Shown here: piece by piece, positions 58,795 through 64,000 of the stretch
Layout of the letters: each line of letters opens with the position of its first letter
How positions within the stretch are numbered: position 1 is the first letter of the stretch
Assembly (NCBI GenBank): GCA_016432725.1
Contig: JACJDG010000003.1
Location: 2,728,001 to 2,792,000, forward strand
Reading direction: 5' to 3'
From: Streptomyces sp. DHE7-1
GTDB lineage: Bacteria > Actinomycetota > Actinomycetes > Streptomycetales > Streptomycetaceae
Length of the DNA: 64,000 nucleotides
Made by a program: the position numbers and the translations under genes
Notes under the pieces: model-generated
Database searches by the model: none
Told to the model about the DNA's origin: nothing
What the model saw: only the letters and a program-made list of their open reading frames with translations

Positions 58795-61087
58795 TCACCC
58801 CACCCCCACTCCCGTCTGCACCACCCGGCCGTACTGCTCCCGCACCTCGCGGTACCGCAGCAGCTCCGCCGCCACCGGGTCGAGCACCCGGGCCCGGCCG
58901 CAGCTGGCGGACGCCTCCCGCAGTCTTCGTTCCGCGTCCTGGCCGTACCGGCGGGCGGGTCCCCGGGCCGCCATCCGGCAGCCCCACTCGACGAACGGCC
59001 CGCCGACGATCCCGCACACCATCAGCAGCACCGGGACGCCCAGGTTGGGTGCCATGACTCCGGCGATCTGTCCCACGAGCCACAGCCCGCCCACGACCTG
59101 GAGCAGCGTCATGGCCGCCTGGACCAGCACGGCCACCGGCCACCAGCCCGGCCGGGGCGGCCGTCCCGGCGGCAGTCCGGCCCGGGCCGCCAGGTCGTCC
59201 AGTGCCTCCGGCAGTCCGTGCGAGCCGCGCACGGCGGCCTCCCGCACCGCCTGTGCCCAGGGCGTGGGCAGGCCGGCCGAGGCCCGGTCGGCCACCGTGC
59301 GGACCGCCTGTTCGACGCGCTGGCGGGCCGTGGCCTCCTCGTCGGCCGGGTGGCGTACCGCCATCCGGCCCGTGCTGGGCCCGCCCCGGCTCTGGTACCA
59401 GCGCCACAGCCGCAGCCAGGGCGTACCGCAGGCCCGGTTGGCGTTGCGCAGCCAGGCGCGTTCGGCGGCCTCGCCGGCCGCGGTGGCGCCCACCGCGTCG
59501 GCCAGCCGGGCGGCGAACTCCTCGCGCGCCTCCTCGCTGAGGCCGACGCGCCGGCCGGTGGCGTAGACGGGCCGCAACTGGGCGGCGGCCGCGTCCAGAT
59601 CGGCCGCGACCCGGCGGGCCGCCGCGCCGCGCTCCATCACGAAGTGACCGAGCGCTTCCCGAAGTTCGCCGACACCGTCGCCGGTGAGGGCGGACAGCGC
59701 GAGCACGGTGGCACCCGGTTCCCCGAACTCGCCGAGTGCGACACCGTCCTCGTCGAGCAGCCTGCGCAGATCGTCCAGTACCTGGTCGGCGGCCTCACCG
59801 GGCAGCCGGTCGACCTGGTTGAGGACGACGAACATGACCTCCGCGTGGCCGGCCATGGGCCGCAGATAGCGCTCGTGGAGCATCGCGTCGCCGTACTTCT
59901 CGGGGTCGACCACCCAGATGACCGCGTCGACCAGTTTCAGGATCCGGTCGACCTGCTCGCGGTGCTCCACGGCCGCGGAGTCGTGGTCGGGCAGGTCTAC
60001 CAGGACCAGTCCGCGCAGTTGTCCCTCGGCCTCCGCGCTCTGCAGGGGGCGCCGGCGCAGCCGGCCCGGGATGCCGAGCCGGTCGATGAGGCCCGCGGCG
60101 CCGTCGCTCCAACTGCACGCGATGGGCGCCGCGGTGGTGGGGCGCCGCACCCCCGTCTCGGAGATGGCCACTCCGGCGAGGGAGTTGAACAGCTGCGACT
60201 TTCCGCTGCCGGTGGCGCCCGCGATGGCGACGACCGTGTGTCCGCCGGAGAGCTTGCGGCGGGCGGCCGCCTCGTCCAGGACCCGGCCCGCCTCGGCGAG
60301 GGTGCGGGTGTCGAGGCGGGCGCGGGACAGGCCGACCAGTTCGCGCAGCGCGTCGAGGCGGGAGCGCAGGGGGCCGTCGTACGCCAGGGGCGCGGGGGTG
60401 TGGTTGCCCGGGGCGCGCACGGGTTTGTCGAGGACGGAGACGCGCTCGCCGCCCTCCGTCACCCTGCGGGCGATGAGTCCGTCGTCCCATGCGTCGGCCG
60501 CGTCGGCGTCCATGTCGGGGCGGCCTTCGCGTCGTCCTCGGTGAGGCGTTGCGAGCCGCCGTCGGTTTCTGTGCAGGCCCCGTTGCCGGTGGCGTCCGCG
60601 CGCGCGTGCGGCTCGCCGGCGTCCCGCCGGTCCATCCGCGCCTCCGCCGCGCGCGCATGCGGGTCGGTCTCCCGGTGTCCCGCGGGGTTGGTGGCCTGTT
60701 CGCCGCTCTCATGGGCGGGCTCGCCCTCCCCGCGGTCCGAGCGCTTCGCGGGCACGCGCGCGTGCGGCCGGCCGGCCGTCTCCGGGCCCCGCTCGTCCCG
60801 CGGTTCCCCGGCCCCGGTGGCTCCGGCCCCGGGCCGGCTCCGGTGTCGTCACCAGCGTCCGCGCCGCGCACCGGGCCAGAAGTCGCGTGCGCGGAGCCGC
60901 CGACGGCCGGCGTCCGTACGGCGGCCGTGTCGCCCTCTCCCCCGGCTCGGCCGTCCGTGCCGGCAGCAGCGGGACCGGCGTGGTCGGAGGGGCCCACGTG
61001 CGTCATGCGGTCCATGTGAGTCATGTGATCGGTGTGGTCCCTGTGGTCCCTGTGGTCCGTGTGATCATGGTCAGTGACGGCTGTCAC
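58795..61087 (-). CDS. dynB: dynamin-like GTPase DynB (two apparent frameshifts in the N-terminal part)
   Basis: About 764 residues corrected from GTG 61087, three bases after the dynA stop. The N-terminus is His/Asp-rich (TDHDHTDHRDHRDHTDH). A G is missing near 60806-60809 and another near 60516-60520; without them only the 58795-60513 part reads through. The GTPase domain has G1 IAGATGSGKSQLFNSL, a G2-region Thr (RRPTTAAP), G3 DLPDHDS and G4 NQVDRL. Near the C-terminus two TM helices (VAVLVQAAMTLLQVVGGLWLVGQIAG and VPVLLMVCGIVGGPFVEW) anchor it. This matches DynB, which works with DynA to stabilise FtsZ rings in sporulation septa. Confidence 0.88.
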
Positions 61088-61090
61088 CGT

Positions 61091-62698
61091 TCACCTCTCC
61101 TTCTGCAGTACGGACAGCGCGGCGATGAGCTCCGCCTGGGGCTCGGCACGAAGGTCCAGGGCGTCGAGCGGAGCCAGGCGCCGCTCGCGTTCGGCGTGCA
61201 CGACGCGGTCGACGGTGTCGTTGAGCAGCCGCTCGGCCCGGTCGCGCAGCCGCAGCGCCCCATGGGCACCGATCCGCTCGGCCAGCCGCTCGCCCGCGGT
61301 ACGCGCCCGGTTTCCGCCCAGCAGCGCGGTGGCGACCAGCGCGGCGACGCTCTCGGAGTCGGGGGCGGTGTTGCGCTCGATGTCGCGTACCTCGTCCTCG
61401 GCGTACTCCTCCAGCTCACGTCGCCAGCGACGGGCCGCGAGCCCGATGCGGTGCTCGGCCTTCTCCGGTGAGGGGTGCCGGTCGGCGAGGACCGGGGCGG
61501 CGGCGCCGGGCTCGCGCCGCCACGCCTCGTCGACGCGCTCGTCGGCGGCCGTGACGGCACACAGCAGCAGCGCGCCGAGACTCTCCACGAGGGCGTCCAG
61601 CAGCTCACCCGCCGTGCAGTCCAGGGGGAAGGCACGCCAGCGCTTGAGGGCGTCCCCGGCGAGTACGGCCCCGGACTGCAGCCGGCCCCGCACGCGCGCG
61701 TGCTCGCCGTCGTAGGCGCTCTCGACGGCGGAGGTGAGCCGGAGGGCGGCGGCGTACTGGGCGGCGACACCGGCGGCCAGCTCGGGCATGCGCGACTTGA
61801 GCGAGTCGAGCAGGCCGTGCGCCGTGCGGGCCATGACGTGTTCGCGGGCCGCGGCGTCCTGCGCGTGGTGCACGAGCCAGGTCCGCAGGGCGGCCACGGC
61901 GGTGCTGGGCAGCAGACCGGCGCCCCAGGCCGACTCGGGCAGCTCGGGCACGGTGAAGCGCGGCACGTCACCGAGCCCGGCCTTGGTGAGCAGGGCGCCG
62001 TACTGCCGGGAGACCTCGGAGACCACCTGATGCGGCACACGGTCGAGGACGGTCACCAGGGTGACGTCGTACTCCTTGGCCGTGCGCAGCAGATGCCAGG
62101 GCACGGCGTCGGCGTAACGGGCGGCCGTGGTGACCATGATCCAGATGTCGGCGGCGCAGATCAGCTCGGCGGCCAGGACCCGGTTGTCGGAGAGCAGCGA
62201 GTCGATGTCGGGGGCGTCGAGCAGGGCGAGTCCGCGCGGAAGGCTCTCGGCGGTCTCGACGCGCAGCACGCGCGCGGGAGCCTCGCCGGGGAGCAGCAGG
62301 TCGTCTCCCGCGTCCGGCTCGTGTCCCCACACGCGCGTGAGGTCGGGCAGCACGCGCATCGAGCTGAACCAGTGATGATCCTCCGGATGGCAGACCAGGA
62401 CCGGTGTCCGGGTCGTCGGCCGGAGCACGCCCGCCTGGCTGACCCGGCGCCCCACGACGGAGTTCACGAGGGTCGACTTGCCGGCCCCGGTCGACCCTCC
62501 GACGACTGCCAGCAGAGGGGCGCCGGGGTCCCTTAGTCGGGGCACCAGGTAGTCGTCGAGCTGCGCGAGCAGCTCGTCACGGTTCGCACGCGCGCGTGGG
62601 GCCCCGGCCAGGGGGAGCGGAAAGCGTGCGGCGGCGACACGGTCGCGCAGAGCGGAGAGTGTGTCGAGCAGCTGAGGCCGAACGTCCAAGGTCACCAC
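61091..62698 (-). CDS. dynA: dynamin-like GTPase DynA
   Basis: About 535 residues from GTG 62698 ([14 protein letters not shown]). An ATG at 62737 would add 13 unlike residues from AT-rich, promoter-like sequence, so a nearly leaderless mRNA is plausible. G1 is [16 protein letters not shown], the G2-region Thr is in RPTTRTP, G3 is LDAPDIDS, and a G4-like site is [10 protein letters not shown]. Long helical stalk segments follow, such as [64 protein letters not shown]. No TM helix, unlike DynB. It is directly upstream of dynB, as in other streptomycetes. Confidence 0.9.
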   Translation of the reverse strand: MVTLDVRPQLLDTLSALRDRVAAARFPLPLAGAPRARANRDELLAQLDDYLVPRLRDPGAPLLAVVGGSTGAGKSTLVNSVVGRRVSQAGVLRPTTRTPVLVCHPEDHHWFSSMRVLPDLTRVWGHEPDAGDDLLLPGEAPARVLRVETAESLPRGLALLDAPDIDSLLSDNRVLAAELICAADIWIMVTTAARYADAVPWHLLRTAKEYDVTLVTVLDRVPHQVVSEVSRQYGALLTKAGLGDVPRFTVPELPESAWGAGLLPSTAVAALRTWLVHHAQDAAAREHVMARTAHGLLDSLKSRMPELAAGVAAQYAAALRLTSAVESAYDGEHARVRGRLQSGAVLAGDALKRWRAFPLDCTAGELLDALVESLGALLLCAVTAADERVDEAWRREPGAAAPVLADRHPSPEKAEHRIGLAARRWRRELEEYAEDEVRDIERNTAPDSESVAALVATALLGGNRARTAGERLAERIGAHGALRLRDRAERLLNDTVDRVVHAERERRLAPLDALDLRAEPQAELIAALSVLQKER

Positions 62699-62970
62699 AT
62701 GTGAAGAATGCCCAATTTTAGGGGAATTCTGAAGCATATGGACATCTCAGCGCGCCGATGGAACACATCGGACGTAAGGGACGACTGGTACGAGGGCACA
62801 GTCCAGGCATAACGAGTGCACAACACCCGGTGCGTCGGAGGCCAAAAGCGGTGCACGATTCGTACCTGCCTGCGATTATCAGGACCGCTTCACCGAACCT
62901 CCACATCGAGCCACGGAGGCGAAGCGACAGGGTCAGGGAACAAGGAGCTTTATCCTTGTCCCGCCACCAG

Positions 62971-63043
62971 GCCCCCGTAGCTCAGTGGATAGAGCAGGCG
63001 CCTTCTAAGCGCTTGGCCGCAGGTTCGAGTCCTGCCGGGGGCG
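62971..63043 (+). tRNA. tRNA-Arg (anticodon TCT)
   Basis: 73 nt cloverleaf. Acceptor GCCCCCG/CGGGGGC, D arm GCTC...GAGC, anticodon stem GGCGC/GCGCT with loop CTTCTAA, and T arm GCAGG-TTCGAGT-CCTGC. No encoded CCA. It reads the rare AGA codon. A TATCCT-like -10 element lies at 62952-62957. The preceding 62699-62970 stretch holds the dynA promoter and no supported gene. Confidence 0.97.
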
Positions 63044-63052
63044 CTCTCCCTC

Positions 63053-63075
63053 AGCCCTCCCCCGGGAGGGCTTTT
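63053..63075 (+). terminator. intrinsic terminator of the tRNA gene
   Basis: AGCCCTCC (63053-63060) and GGAGGGCT (63065-63072) form an 8-bp stem with loop CCCG, followed by TTT. A U-tracted terminator, rare in this window, 10 bp after the tRNA. Confidence 0.9.
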
Positions 63076-63423
63076 CGCTGCTCAGGACGGGCGCCGGCCG
63101 ACACGACGAAGCCCCGGTCGGGCCCCTGGTGATCAAGGGCGGACTCCGGGGCCACGTGGCTGTCACCGGGTTTCGCGGGCGGCCGTGGCGAAAACGTGTC
63201 GAAGATCGCGGCCGCTGGAAGATCGGCCGGCATCCGGCACCCCGGTCGCCCGCGACTTTCAGTCGCCGTTTCGGCCGGCATCCGCCCACCGACACGCCGG
63301 GCGCGGGTCGCCAGGTGCGCGGCCGGCGCCGGCAGGTCATCTCTAGGCCATCGACGACGCCCGACGGTCGGTCAGGTCTTGGAAGAGTCTCCGAGCCGCC
63401 CCCGGACAGGCCGAGGATGAAAG
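63076..63423. other. non-coding stretch downstream of the tRNA
   Basis: About 350 bp with no supported gene. It contains a 14-bp direct repeat TCGGCCGGCATCCG at 63223-63236 and 63271-63284, and a small GCGACT/AGTCGC hairpin at 63252-63266. ORFs here are short with no ribosome site. Confidence 0.5.
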
Positions 63424-63488
63424 GCCCGTGCCCTACGAGTCGCGCATCCTCAACTGCTCGGCCACTGGCTCGAATCCTGTCAGGGGCG
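63424..63488 (+). pseudogene. tRNA-like relic
   Basis: Acceptor-like GCCCGTG (63424-63430) and CAGGGGC (63481-63487) pair at six of seven positions. GGCTCGAATCCTGT resembles a T arm, and 63466-63488 matches the 3' end of tRNA-Arg at 18 of 23 positions. At 65 nt it is too short and lacks a proper D or anticodon arm. It is probably a decayed tRNA or an attachment-site scar. Confidence 0.45.
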
Positions 63489-64000
63489 TGAGTCTGCGTC
63501 CTCGCGCTCCGCAGGGCCTGTTGCCGGTGCGGGTGTGTAGGGCTTGGCGTCATCGGGGGTTCGGTGGGGCAGGGCCAGGGTGCCGGCTGCCAGGGTCCAG
63601 GCGAGGAGGGGGAACGCCGCTACTCGCTCCATGCCGCCCATGCCGAGCCCGAGATAGTGGTGGGAGAGATAGAGGCCGAAGGCCGTGACCGCCACCGCGC
63701 CCAGCAGGACGGCCGTCCATCGCAGTGGACTCGGCACCTCGCATGCCAGGCCGGCTCCCGCCAGCAGAAGACCCGTGTTGCCCAGCGCCATGATGAGCAC
63801 GGCGCCCAGGATGTGCTGGTTCTCGTGCACGTCCGCAGGTGCCAGCCCGGCCAGCGTGAATCCCACGCCGGCGCAGGCCAGCAGGAACCGGGCCGCGACC
63901 GCGGTGACGCCCTTGCGCCATGCGGCGCCGGTGAGGACGACGCCGACGACGAGCAGTACGCCCAGGACGATGAACGAGGCGTTCATCAGGCCGTGCTGAG
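63480..64000 (-). CDS. DUF998-family membrane protein (N-terminus off the window)
   Basis: The frame is open to the window edge. The family usually has a helix before the GLMNASFIVLGVLLVVGVVLTG segment seen here, and the bases before ATG 63986 encode QHGL in frame, so I treat it as 5'-truncated. Visible TM helices are SFIVLGVLLVVGVVLTGAAW, VAARFLLACAGVGFTLAGLAP, ILGAVLIMALGNTGLLLAGAGLA, WTAVLLGAVAVTAFGLYL and VAAFPLLAWTLAAGTLALPH. DVHENQHILGA is a family-like loop. Its stop overlaps the 3' end of the tRNA-like relic. Function unknown. Confidence 0.85.
   Translation of the reverse strand, partial: QHGLMNASFIVLGVLLVVGVVLTGAAWRKGVTAVAARFLLACAGVGFTLAGLAPADVHENQHILGAVLIMALGNTGLLLAGAGLACEVPSPLRWTAVLLGAVAVTAFGLYLSHHYLGLGMGGMERVAAFPLLAWTLAAGTLALPHRTPDDAKPYTPAPATGPAEREDADSRP

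Overview
The window is very GC-rich DNA with strong G/C third-position bias, GTG/TTG starts and gene content typical of a Streptomyces chromosome core: two ECF sigma factors, a ROK-controlled chitosan-oligosaccharide operon, a PknG-type kinase cassette, sortase-substrate surface protein, SsbB and two dynamin-like GTPases. No prophage, insertion sequence, CRISPR array or biosynthetic gene cluster was seen. I read the content as similar to the region around aspartate-semialdehyde dehydrogenase, PepN, MalQ, the csn operon and ssbB in S. coelicolor. That comparison is from memory, not a search.

Layout. 1-5 kb: a PNPOx-like/VOC pair divergent from a CGNR zinc-finger regulator, then a large secreted subtilisin-like protease. 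5.1-10.8 kb: an ECF sigma factor with a TM anti-sigma-like partner and a 49-residue membrane protein (minus strand), then asd and pepN. 10.9-15.5 kb: DUF1203, an EamA exporter/MarR pair, a FAD monooxygenase/TetR pair with a five-palindrome operator region, and a small membrane protein. 15.5-22.4 kb: malQ with a small repeat protein, then a second ECF sigma factor, zinc-finger membrane protein, ABC ATPase and two membrane proteins. 22.4-31.3 kb: an HNH nuclease, an MscS channel and the csnREFGHK-type operon with its palindromic operator. 31.5-42.1 kb: a signalling cassette of a GlnX-like 4-TM sensor, GlnH-like binding protein, coiled-coil protein, PknG kinase, PP2C phosphatase, VWA protein and FHA protein. 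42-51 kb: an isoaspartyl-methyltransferase-like enzyme, group II truncated haemoglobin and a MacB/FtsX-like ABC exporter (two giant permeases plus ATPase). 51.3-57.8 kb: EttA with a thioesterase and an unknown protein, a small ABM-like protein, a BrkB-like membrane protein, a DUF7144-like membrane protein and a thioester/LAXTG surface protein. 58-64 kb: ssbB, dynB, dynA, tRNA-Arg(TCT), a tRNA-like relic and the end of a DUF998 membrane protein.

The most biologically interesting unit is the GlnX-GlnH-PknG-PP2C-VWA-FHA cassette. It looks like an amino-acid-responsive phospho-switch. Three of its proteins carry paired CxxC zinc-ribbon motifs.

A major caveat: 18 otherwise well-conserved genes are broken by a total of 25 frame changes. 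Every one is explained by a single missing base in a G/C run, and none needs an insertion. This one-sided pattern points to consensus sequencing errors rather than pseudogenes, so I annotate those genes as full length and give each break position.
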